Shown here in pieces: positions 1 through 5,921 of a stretch of 10,337 bases of DNA. This DNA comes from Eubacteriales bacterium. GTDB taxonomy: Bacteria > Bacillota > Clostridia > Oscillospirales > CAG-382. The notes beneath the pieces are model-generated. The model was not told the DNA's origin and did not search any database. It was given only the letters and a program-made list of their open reading frames with translations. Position 1 is the first letter of the stretch. Every line of letters begins with the position of its first letter. Both the position numbers and the translations under genes were made by a program. The DNA is taken from contig JAQVQF010000066.1 in assembly GCA_028701715.1 (NCBI GenBank), forward strand, positions 1 through 10,337, in the 5' to 3' direction.

Positions 1-800
1 CCTTCGATATTCGTCAGATGAAAAAAGCCCTCGTATTTTTCCGTATGCTCGGGTCTTTCCCATGCGGGAAGAAGCGTATTAAGCTCATAGGCTATCTGTA
101 CGGCGTTTATCATCTTGTTTTTTGCGGTGCCGGGATGGATGGAATTGCCTGTCACGGTTATAGCCGCTGAAGCGGCGTTGAAATTTTCATATTCGATTTC
201 GCCCAGTTCCCCTCCGTCGACGGTGTAGGCGTAATCCGCGCCGAAGCCTTCGACATCAAAGAGATCGGCGCCGCGCCCTATTTCCTCGTCGGGAGTAAAG
301 CCTATCAGAATATCCCCGTGTTCCTCGTCGCCGTTTTTCAGACGTATGACCATATCCATAATTTCTGCTATGCCGGCTTTGTCGTCCGCTCCGAGCAGGG
401 TCGTACCGTCGGTGACTATAAGCTCGTCGCCGATATAATTGTTAAGATTGGGGTAATCGGCAACAGTCATAATAATACCGAGCTTTTCGTTCAATACAAT
501 ATCTCCGCCTTCATAACGGATTATCTTCGGTGAAATATTATAATCGGACATATCCGGAGAGGTATCCGCATGAGCGATAAAACCGATTTTCGGGCAGGGC
601 TTTTTGGTGTTTGAGGGAAGCTTTGCGTAAACATAGCCGTCGCCTTCATGTCTTATGTCCGAAAGCCCCGCTTCCCTTAACTGCTTTACAAGCAGCTCGC
701 AGACCGCAAGCTGCTTTGCCGTTGAGGGCGTCGACCGAGACGCCTCGTCGGAATTGCTGGGCATAACGGCGTATTCAAGGAATCTTTCTTTTATATTCAT
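1..800 (-). CDS. pepT: Peptidase T (tripeptide aminopeptidase), N-terminal 266 residues, cut by window edge
   Basis: Cytoplasmic M20-family zinc aminopeptidase that removes the N-terminal residue from tripeptides. Reading the minus strand from the ATG at 800-798 gives an open frame to the window edge, about 266 of the usual 405-410 residues. The family's metal and catalytic signatures are in the expected places: IAHADT with His77 and Asp79, LLGADDKAG with Asp139/Asp140, FTPDEEIGRG with Glu172/Glu173, and TVDGGELGEIE with Asp195. The dimerisation-domain motif SIHPGTAKNKMINA follows near residues 220-233. The last metal-binding His lies outside the window. AAAGGCGG about 7-14 bases upstream can serve as ribosome binding site. 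It is divergent from the DUF4434 gene and appears to have its own promoter. No frameshift is seen. The identification is secure; only the 3' end is unknown. Confidence 0.96.
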   Translation of the reverse strand, partial: MNIKERFLEYAVMPSNSDEASRSTPSTAKQLAVCELLVKQLREAGLSDIRHEGDGYVYAKLPSNTKKPCPKIGFIAHADTSPDMSDYNISPKIIRYEGGDIVLNEKLGIIMTVADYPNLNNYIGDELIVTDGTTLLGADDKAGIAEIMDMVIRLKNGDEEHGDILIGFTPDEEIGRGADLFDVEGFGADYAYTVDGGELGEIEYENFNAASAAITVTGNSIHPGTAKNKMINAVQIAYELNTLLPAWERPEHTEKYEGFFHLTNIE

Positions 801-831
801 ATCTTACCGCCTTTACTGTGACTTTTTTCTT

Positions 832-860
832 ATTATATAACCGTTTTGCCAACAAAGCAA
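832..860 (-). promoter_or_regulatory. Sigma-A-type promoter for pepT
   Basis: On the minus strand TTGCTT (860-855) and TATAAT (837-832) are separated by 17 bases. The -10 box lies about 31 bases upstream of the pepT start. The box sequences and spacing are seen; activity is inferred. Confidence 0.7.
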
Positions 861-879
861 ATGTTTTTTCGTGTATCGC

Positions 880-907
880 TTGCATTTTCAAAAACTTTGT
901 TTATAAT
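880..907 (+). promoter_or_regulatory. Sigma-A-type promoter for the DUF4434-rpiR-flavoprotein set
   Basis: TTGCAT (880-885) and TATAAT (902-907) are separated by 16 bases. A start site near 914 would give a leader of roughly 58 bases. Its -35 box is only 19 bases from the -35 box of the divergent pepT promoter, so a single bound regulator could affect both. Confidence 0.7.
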
Positions 908-929
908 GATATACTGACAGTAAAAAGCG

Positions 930-956
930 TTTATAATGTTTATTATGTTTATATTG
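930..956 (+). repeat. Three tandem 9-base repeats in the 5' leader
   Basis: Three near-identical 9-mers stand head to tail: TTTATAATG (930-938), TTTATTATG (939-947) and TTTATATTG (948-956). A fourth copy, TTTATAATG (900-908), covers the -10 box of the upstream promoter, exactly 30 bases before the first tandem copy. The array ends right at the AAAGG that serves the DUF4434 start. It may be an operator, a leader spacer or chance in an AT-rich leader. Confidence 0.6.
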
Positions 957-971
957 AAAGGCATGGCTAAA

Positions 972-1940
972 ATGATTATAAAGAAAATAACGGGTACATG
1001 GTTTGAATTTACCCATCATAACGTGCCGGAGGGCAAATACTGGAATTCTGCATGCCGCTTGTTTTCCGAAGAACAATGGCGCGAAAAGGTCAGAGAAATC
1101 AAAAGCCTGGATATGAAATATATCGTTCTCATGTGTACCTCTCTGGTATATGAGGAATACGCCGAAGCATATTTTAAGACGGACATATATCCTTTCGCAA
1201 AGAATTTCGCCTGCGATAATCCTATTGAAGCGCTCCTCGACGAAGCCGACAAGCAGGATATAAGGGTTTTTGTTTCCGCAGGGTTTTACGGTGTCTGGAC
1301 GCACACCTATGAAAACATGACCTCCCCGGAGGTCACCAGGCGTGCCTTCAAAGCGATGGAGGAGCTTTATACCCTGTACGGACATCACAAATCCTTTTAC
1401 GGCTGGTATTTCCCGGACGAAACGTGTATAGACGGTCATTTCATGCCCGAATTCATAAAATATACCAACGAATATGCGGCGTACGGAAGACATTTCGGAA
1501 ATGATATAAAATGCCTTATAGCGCCGTACGGCACGAATGTTTTAAAAGCCGACAGCGAATATGTAAGGCAGCTTGAATCCATCGACGCCGATTATATCGC
1601 TTACCAGGACGAAATAGGCGTAAGAAAATCGACTCCCGAACAGACCGGCGCGTATTATGAGGCGCTCCGCAAGGCACACGACAAAGCCGGGAGAGCGGCG
1701 CTGTGGGCGGATATGGAAATTTTCGAATTTGAAGGAGCGGTTTACCGCACGGCGTTGATTCCCGCTTCGGTCGAAAGAGTCAAAAAGCAGCTGGAAGCCA
1801 TATCCTGTTATGTGGATGAAGTGCTGTGCTATCAATATCTCGGTATGATGAACAGTCCCGGCACAGCCGCCTTCTGCGGTCATCCGGATTCCGTAAATTA
1901 TTACAATCAATATAAAGCAATGATAAAAGAAATACGATAA
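972..1940 (+). CDS. DUF4434-family TIM-barrel protein, putative glycoside-hydrolase-like
   Basis: Predicted 322-residue cytoplasmic protein resembling the DUF4434 family, which has a glycosidase-like TIM-barrel fold and mostly unknown substrates. The family pattern is visible: KITGTWFEF at the N-terminus, F31 and W36 before the KSLDMKYIVLM strand (45-54), the YGWYFPDE motif (143-150), YIAYQDEIG (208-216) and LWADMEIFEFE (244-254). Glu150, Asp213/Glu214 and Glu249 are candidate active-site acids by position only. There is no signal peptide, so it would act inside the cell, perhaps on an imported sugar or glycoside. I start it at 972 because AAAGG (957-961) sits 10 bases upstream; in-frame ATGs at 936 and 963 lack a correctly spaced site. 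It lies 66 bases before an RpiR regulator, which fits a sugar-related role. The family is fairly sure; activity is unknown. Confidence 0.8.
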   Translation: MIIKKITGTWFEFTHHNVPEGKYWNSACRLFSEEQWREKVREIKSLDMKYIVLMCTSLVYEEYAEAYFKTDIYPFAKNFACDNPIEALLDEADKQDIRVFVSAGFYGVWTHTYENMTSPEVTRRAFKAMEELYTLYGHHKSFYGWYFPDETCIDGHFMPEFIKYTNEYAAYGRHFGNDIKCLIAPYGTNVLKADSEYVRQLESIDADYIAYQDEIGVRKSTPEQTGAYYEALRKAHDKAGRAALWADMEIFEFEGAVYRTALIPASVERVKKQLEAISCYVDEVLCYQYLGMMNSPGTAAFCGHPDSVNYYNQYKAMIKEIR

Positions 1941-2006
1941 ATATATATAAGCAATAAGCAAAGCAGCCATAAATCATTCAAATCACACAAAAGGATGGTT
2001 ACATTC

Positions 2007-2894
2007 ATGGAAAAGGAAACCGAAGTCAAAAATTCCGGCGAGCTGCCTATAATGGAGCGTATAAAGCAGTATTCCGCGGCGTGCTCCAAGGGACACAGGA
2101 AAATCGCATTGTATATTCTCGAAAACTATATCAACGCATCGTATATGACCGCATCCAATTTGGCGAAGGAAGTCGGTATTTCCGAATCCACCGTGGTGCG
2201 GTTCGCAATGGATATAGGCTTTGAGGGATATCCGGAGCTTCAGGCCGCACTTAAAAGCATGCTTAAAAACAAGCTGACCTCCATTGAAAGGATAGCTATC
2301 GCTTCCGAAAGAATGGGCGACGACGTGCTCACCGCCACCTTGAATGCGGAAATCGAAAATCTTCGATCGACTCTCGCCAATACCGACAGGGATAATTTCG
2401 ATTCGATTGTGGACATGATCCTTTACGCCAAAACGGTGTATATCGTGGGTAACCGCTCGTCGACATCCCTGGCAAACTTCATGTACTTCTATATTTCCCT
2501 TATTTTCGACAAAGTACGGCTTGTCCAGTCGGTCAGCGGAAGCGACATTTTCGAGCAGCTGTTCAGGATAGGCGAGGGCGATGTGGTTATCGGAATAACC
2601 TTTCCGAGGTATTCCAAGAGAACCGTGGACGCCATGACCTTCGCTCACCGTTCCAGCGCTTTCACCGTGGCTATAACCGATTCCGACAATTCCCCGATTG
2701 TGCCTATCTCCGACAAAGTGCTTTACGCGAAAAATGAAGTATCCTCTTTCGTGGATTCCCTTGTCGCTCCCATGGCGCTTATAAACGCTCTGGTATCGGC
2801 TTTGGGTCAAAAGAAAAAAAAGGAAGTGTCAAAAAATTTCGAAAAACTCGAACGCATATGGGATGAATACAGCATCTACGATAAAAACAGATAA
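2007..2894 (+). CDS. MurR/RpiR-family transcriptional regulator (HTH_6 + SIS)
   Basis: A 295-residue DNA-binding regulator. Residues about 15-90 form the HTH_6 domain, with the helix-turn-helix in TASNLAKEVGISESTVVRF (48-66). Residues about 128-265 form a SIS sugar-phosphate-binding domain, with VYIVGNRSSTSLA (144-156), GDVVIGITFPRYSKRT (191-206) and VAITDSDNSP (221-230). Such proteins usually bind a phosphosugar and repress or activate adjacent catabolic genes. The ligand cannot be told from sequence. Start 2007 is chosen because AAGGA (1991-1995) is 11 bases upstream; the in-frame ATG at 1995 overlaps that site. The short gap after the DUF4434 gene and the lack of a clear promoter suggest cotranscription, so it may control its own operon from the 880-907 promoter. 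Confidence 0.93.
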   Translation: MEKETEVKNSGELPIMERIKQYSAACSKGHRKIALYILENYINASYMTASNLAKEVGISESTVVRFAMDIGFEGYPELQAALKSMLKNKLTSIERIAIASERMGDDVLTATLNAEIENLRSTLANTDRDNFDSIVDMILYAKTVYIVGNRSSTSLANFMYFYISLIFDKVRLVQSVSGSDIFEQLFRIGEGDVVIGITFPRYSKRTVDAMTFAHRSSAFTVAITDSDNSPIVPISDKVLYAKNEVSSFVDSLVAPMALINALVSALGQKKKKEVSKNFEKLERIWDEYSIYDKNR

Positions 2895-4128
2895 TAATTA
2901 CAATAATAATATAATTATTATAGGAGGCGGCGCGGCGGGAATGCTCGCCGCCGTTTCCGCGTCCGGCAAGGGCTTTACCGTTACGATTATAGAAAAAAAC
3001 AATCAAACCGGGAAAAAGCTTGCCATAACGGGAAAGGGACGCTGCAATGTCACCAATAACTGCACCGAGCAGGAATTTTTGGAAAACGTGGTAAGCAATC
3101 CGAAATTTCTGATAAAAGCAGCTTATCGTTTCCCTCCCGCTAAGGTTATGGAATTCTTCGAATCCCTTGGTGTTCCGCTCAAAACCGAAAGGGGACGCCG
3201 CGTATTCCCGGTAAGCGATAAGGCGTCGGATATATGTACCGCTCTTGAAAAAAAGCTTTCCGAATGCGGTGTGAACATAATTAAAGGTGAAGTTAACGAA
3301 ATACTTCACGATAACGGCAGGGTCAGCGGTATAAGGTATTTTTCGTCCGACGGAACGAATACCGTTCCCGCCCGTTCGGTCATTTTAGCCGCAGGAGGCA
3401 TGTCATATCCCAAAACCGGCTCAGACGGCGGCGGCTACAGACTGGCTTCACGCCTGGGACATACCGTAATAACCCCGCGTCCGTCGCTGGTGCCGCTGGT
3501 GACAAAAGAACGCTGGCCGGGCGAGCTTACGGGGCTTTCGCTTAAAAATGTAAACGTAAGCTTTGAAAGAAACGGAAAGGTTCTTTTTTCGGAGCAGGGT
3601 GAAATGCTTTTTACCCATTTCGGCGTTTCGGGGCCGCTGGTGCTTTCGGGGTCGGCGTATGTTAAAAGCTTCCCCGCCGATATGTATATCGATATGAAGC
3701 CCGCGCTTTCAAATGAAACGCTCGACGCAAGATTGCTTGCCGATTTTGAGGAATTTAAAAACAAAGATTTCATAAACGCTCTTGACAAGCTGCTGCCGAA
3801 AGCCATAATCCCGGCGGTCGCCGCGCTGTCGGGCATAGACGGGCGTAAAAAAATAAATTCCGTCACAAAAAGCGAAAGGACAAAGCTTGCGGCGCTGCTC
3901 AAAGCCATACCGCTGACGATAACCGGACCGCGTCCCGTGGACGAAGCGATAATAACCTCAGGGGGAGTTAAGGTTTCGGAGGTAAATCCTTCGACAATGG
4001 AATCAAAGCTTGTCGGAGGCCTGTATTTCGCGGGTGAGGTTCTCGACATAGATTGCTACACCGGCGGATATAATCTCCAAGCGGCTTTCTGCACCGGATT
4101 TCTCGCCGGGGAAAACGCGGCAAAATGA
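2863..4128 (+). CDS. BaiN/YhiN (HI0933-like) family FAD-dependent oxidoreductase
   Basis: A 421-residue flavoprotein of normal family length. The FAD-binding Rossmann motif GGGAAG is at 21-26 with the ribose-binding Glu44. The family signature TGKKLAITGKGRCNVTN follows at 49-65, AAGGMSYPKTGSDGGGY sits mid-protein, and the C-terminus carries ITSGGVKVSEV and GLYFAGEVLDIDCYTGGYNLQ. Members include BaiN, implicated in bile-acid dehydroxylation, and E. coli YhiN, reported to form dihydrouridine in 23S rRNA. The sequence alone does not choose between such roles; a conserved housekeeping role is my preference. The only standard start that keeps the FAD motif is the ATG at 2863, which lies inside the rpiR-like gene, giving a 32-base overlap and suggesting translational coupling. 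Residues 10-16 are a short Asn/Tyr-rich tract. Confidence 0.92.
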   Translation: MNTASTIKTDNNYNNNIIIIGGGAAGMLAAVSASGKGFTVTIIEKNNQTGKKLAITGKGRCNVTNNCTEQEFLENVVSNPKFLIKAAYRFPPAKVMEFFESLGVPLKTERGRRVFPVSDKASDICTALEKKLSECGVNIIKGEVNEILHDNGRVSGIRYFSSDGTNTVPARSVILAAGGMSYPKTGSDGGGYRLASRLGHTVITPRPSLVPLVTKERWPGELTGLSLKNVNVSFERNGKVLFSEQGEMLFTHFGVSGPLVLSGSAYVKSFPADMYIDMKPALSNETLDARLLADFEEFKNKDFINALDKLLPKAIIPAVAALSGIDGRKKINSVTKSERTKLAALLKAIPLTITGPRPVDEAIITSGGVKVSEVNPSTMESKLVGGLYFAGEVLDIDCYTGGYNLQAAFCTGFLAGENAAK

Positions 4129-4154
4129 TGTTTCAACGCCGATTCGCGTTAAAT

Positions 4155-4191
4155 AAAAATTCATTTTTTTCTATAAAAAATGAATTTTTTT
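4155..4191 (+). terminator. AT-rich intrinsic terminator after the flavoprotein gene
   Basis: The arms 4155-4169 and 4175-4189 are perfect complements (15 base pairs, 5-base loop) and run into further T residues. The stem is almost all A-T, so termination may be moderate. It lies 26 bases after the stop codon. Confidence 0.7.
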
Positions 4192-4201
4192 GTTTTACCT
4201 C

Positions 4202-4230
4202 TTGCATATCAACAAATCATGTGATATAGT
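4202..4230 (+). promoter_or_regulatory. gdhA promoter with extended -10
   Basis: TTGCAT (4202-4207) and TATAGT (4225-4230) are separated by 17 bases. TG at 4222-4223 one base before the -10 box makes it an extended -10 promoter. An AAGGAG ribosome binding site (4256-4261) stands 11 bases before the gdhA ATG. The promoter starts only 11 bases after the terminator, so gdhA looks monocistronic and well expressed. Confidence 0.8.
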
Positions 4231-4272
4231 ATTACGGTCAGAAATTTTTATACGTAAGGAGTATATAATATT

Positions 4273-5622
4273 ATGCTGACCAATGAGTATCTCAAAGGTG
4301 TCTATCAATCCGTCTGCAAACGCGACGCAGACCAACCCGAATTTCTGCAAGCCGTGCTTGAGGTTCTTGAATCCCTCGAACCGGTTGTCGAGGCCCGTCC
4401 GGATTTCGTTAAAGCGGGTGTTATCGACAGAATCGTCGAACCCGAAAGAGCCGTTACCTTCCGCGTATCATGGGTGGATGACAACGGTAAAGTCAGGGTT
4501 AACAGAGGCTACCGCGTACAGTTCAACTCAGCTATCGGCCCGTACAAGGGCGGCCTCCGCTTCCATCCTTCCGTTTGCCTCTCTGTCATTAAATTCCTGG
4601 GATTTGAGCAAATTTTTAAAAATTCCCTCACAGGTCTTCCCATGGGCGGCGGCAAAGGCGGCAGCGATTTCGATCCCAAAGGAAAATCCGACGGCGAAGT
4701 CATGAGATTTTGCCAGTCCTTCATGACCGAACTTTCTAAGCACATCGGAGCTGACACCGACGTGCCCGCAGGCGACATCGGCGTCGGCGGCAGGGAGATC
4801 GGTTTTATGTTCGGACAATACAAAAGGCTCAGGAACGAATTCACGGGAGTGCTGACAGGCAAGGGGCTGACTTACGGCGGCTCTCTCGTAAGAAAAGAAG
4901 CCACGGGCTACGGACTGCTCTACCTCACGGAAGAAATGCTCAGATGCATGAGGAACGACGGTATGAACGGTAAAACAACCGTAATATCCGGCTCGGGCAA
5001 CGTTGCCATCTACGCCTGCGAAAAGGCGCAGTCTCTCGGAGCAAAAGTCGTGGCATTATCCGATTCCAACGGCTATATCTACGATCCCAACGGAATCAAG
5101 CTTGACGTTGTCAAACAGATCAAGGAAGTCGAACGCGGCAGAATTTCGGAATATGCCGACCGCGTTCAGGGCGCAGAGTATCATGAAGGCTGCCACGGCA
5201 TTTGGAACATCAAATGCGACGTCGCGCTTCCCTGCGCCACACAGAACGAGATTAACGGCGAAGCTGCCGCGGTTCTCGTTAAAAACGGCGTCATGGCTGT
5301 CGCCGAAGGCGCAAATATGCCCTCCACCCCGGAAGCGGTCGAGGTGTTCCGCAAGGCCGGCGTGCTTTTTGCTCCCGCAAAAGCCGCGAACGCGGGCGGA
5401 GTTGCCACATCAGGGCTTGAAATGAGCCAGAATTCCATGCGTTACGGCTGGACCGCCGAGGAAGTCGACGCCAAGCTTAAAAGCATCATGGAGAACATAT
5501 TCCATAACGCCTACAACGCTTCCAAGGAATTCGGACACGAGGGCGACCTCGTTGTCGGCGCGAATATCGCCGGGTTCCTTAAGGTCGCCGATTCAATGCT
5601 GGCACAGGGCGTTGCTTATTAA
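4273..5622 (+). CDS. gdhA: Glutamate dehydrogenase, hexameric, probably NADP-dependent
   Basis: A 449-residue cytoplasmic enzyme of full family length. It interconverts 2-oxoglutarate plus ammonium and L-glutamate. The substrate-binding domain carries NSAIGPYKGGLRFHPS with Lys92, FEQIFKNSL with Lys116, the catalytic Lys128 in GLPMGGGKGGSDFDP, and Asp168 in DVPAGDIGVGGREIG. The coenzyme domain begins near residue 205 (KEATGYG) and has the dinucleotide loop ISGSGNVA (238-245). The SDS sequence (263-265) at the end of the second Rossmann strand resembles E. coli-type NADP enzymes, so an anabolic role is likely; this is an inference. The C-terminus, DSMLAQGVAY, looks intact. It sits alone between its own promoter and a hairpin cluster that begins at its stop codon. 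Glutamate from this enzyme could feed the SerC transamination encoded nearby. Confidence 0.97.
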   Translation: MLTNEYLKGVYQSVCKRDADQPEFLQAVLEVLESLEPVVEARPDFVKAGVIDRIVEPERAVTFRVSWVDDNGKVRVNRGYRVQFNSAIGPYKGGLRFHPSVCLSVIKFLGFEQIFKNSLTGLPMGGGKGGSDFDPKGKSDGEVMRFCQSFMTELSKHIGADTDVPAGDIGVGGREIGFMFGQYKRLRNEFTGVLTGKGLTYGGSLVRKEATGYGLLYLTEEMLRCMRNDGMNGKTTVISGSGNVAIYACEKAQSLGAKVVALSDSNGYIYDPNGIKLDVVKQIKEVERGRISEYADRVQGAEYHEGCHGIWNIKCDVALPCATQNEINGEAAAVLVKNGVMAVAEGANMPSTPEAVEVFRKAGVLFAPAKAANAGGVATSGLEMSQNSMRYGWTAEEVDAKLKSIMENIFHNAYNASKEFGHEGDLVVGANIAGFLKVADSMLAQGVAY

Positions 5623-5633
5623 TTAATGTCTGC

Positions 5634-5660
5634 TGAACAAACCGTATAACGGTTTGTTCA
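5634..5660. repeat. Hairpin 1 of the gdhA-downstream cluster
   Basis: A perfect 11-base-pair stem (TGAACAAACCG / CGGTTTGTTCA) encloses the 5-base loop TATAA. It lacks a following T-run, so it is not a classical terminator. It shares four bases with the left terminal inverted repeat. A second small hairpin follows directly at 5661-5676 (TGCGGC / GCCGCA, 4-base loop). Confidence 0.85.
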
Positions 5661-5680
5661 TGCGGCGTATGCCGCATAAT

Positions 5681-5706
5681 TTCATAAAAATTGAAGTTTT
5701 TATGAA
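5681..5706. repeat. Hairpin 3 of the cluster
   Basis: A perfect 10-base-pair stem (TTCATAAAAA / TTTTTATGAA) encloses a 6-base loop. It is AT-rich and could weakly terminate gdhA transcription. Confidence 0.8.
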
Positions 5707-5730
5707 TTTACAGCATTTCTTGATGTCTCA

Positions 5731-5763
5731 TTGAATCCGGCGTATTTATTATGCCGGATTCAA
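5731..5763. repeat. Hairpin 4 of the cluster
   Basis: The arms TTGAATCCGGC (5731-5741) and GCCGGATTCAA (5753-5763) pair perfectly. The stem extends by a G-U and two A-U pairs to leave the loop TTTAT. The right arm shares bases 5758-5763 with the next hairpin, so only one of the two can be fully formed. Confidence 0.85.
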
Positions 5764-5809
5764 GTGCAAGGTTTTTACATAATTTAATGTAAAAACCTTG
5801 TACTTGAAT
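5758..5809. repeat. Hairpin 5 of the cluster, 23-base-pair stem
   Basis: The left arm 5758-5780 pairs with 5787-5809 over 23 positions, broken only by one G-U pair (5766 with 5801), around the loop AATTTA. This is the longest stem in the window. Its right arm shares 5805-5809 with hairpin 6. Confidence 0.9.
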
Positions 5810-5860
5810 AAATCAAAAAGCCGGGAAAGCCGCATCGCGGCTTGGTTTTTGATTTATTCA
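5805..5860. repeat. Hairpin 6 of the cluster, two-tier stem
   Basis: The outer arms 5805-5819 and 5846-5860 pair perfectly (15 base pairs). Inside, AAGCCGC (5827-5833) pairs with GCGGCTT (5837-5843) around ATC, and 5821-5822 can pair with 5844-5845. The right arm overlaps the right terminal inverted repeat. Confidence 0.88.
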
Positions 5861-5885
5861 GTGGACATTAATTAAATTACGGTGC

Positions 5886-5913
5886 AAAAAATGAGCCTTA
5901 AGGCTCGTTTTTT
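5886..5913. terminator. Bidirectional terminator between gdhA and the convergent oxidoreductase
   Basis: A-rich and T-rich flanks (AAAAAA and TTTTTT) surround the stem GAGCC / GGCTC with loop TTAA, and the arms pair along their full length except for one G-U. It gives a stem plus U-tract on either strand and stands 8 bases beyond the stop of the minus-strand gene. Confidence 0.88.
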
Positions 5914-5921
5914 GTTATGAT

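Larger units (their letters stand above)
5619..5875. mobile_element. MITE-like or structured-RNA hairpin cluster bounded by inverted repeats
   Basis: A 257-base non-coding block begins at the gdhA stop codon. Its ends are TTAATTAATGTCTGCTGAA (5619-5637) and TTCAGTGGACATTAATTAA (5857-5875), inverted copies that differ at 2 of 19 bases. Inside are six hairpins: 5634-5660, 5661-5676, 5681-5706, 5731-5763, 5758-5809 and 5805-5860. A third copy of the end motif (ATGTCTCATTGAA, 5723-5735) lies inside. No open reading frame of note is present. A non-autonomous MITE-like element fits the inverted ends and the TTAATTAA at both borders, which could include a duplicated target. A long structured 3' UTR of gdhA is the alternative. 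Confidence 0.5.

Noticed and set aside
318..533. Plus-strand open frame of 71 codons inside the pepT region.
   Set aside because: It lies antisense to a clear pepT reading frame with all family motifs, and resembles no protein I recognise.
936..971. Longer start for the DUF4434 protein at 936 (MFIMFILKG...) as a possible signal or membrane peptide.
   Set aside because: There is no ribosome binding site before 936, the segment is made by the 9-base tandem repeats, and AAAGG is correctly spaced for 972.
888..1493. Long minus-strand open frame of 201 codons opposite the DUF4434 gene.
   Set aside because: It is antisense to a recognisable protein, has no ribosome binding site, and would run across the divergent promoter region.
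1983..2810. 275-codon minus-strand open frame opposite the RpiR regulator gene.
   Set aside because: Its residues are the His/Gly-rich type expected of a mirror frame, and the plus strand has intact HTH and SIS motifs.
2891..2941. Inverted repeat (2891-2900 / 2912-2921) followed by AGGAGG (2922-2927) and an ATG at 2941, looking like a leader hairpin plus ribosome binding site.
   Set aside because: AGGAGG is part of the codons for the Ile-Gly-Gly FAD motif and is 13 bases from the ATG; starting there would delete the GGGAAG motif, so the upstream ATG at 2863 is preferred.
4283..4705. Out-of-frame plus-strand open frames (also 5003-5425) within gdhA, considered as frameshift signs.
   Set aside because: gdhA is intact over its whole 449 codons with all catalytic motifs; these are alternate-frame shadows.
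5645..5860. CRISPR-like or riboswitch reading of the repeats behind gdhA.
   Set aside because: The units differ in sequence and lack constant repeats and spacers, and no known riboswitch core is recognised; the pattern is a series of independent palindromes.
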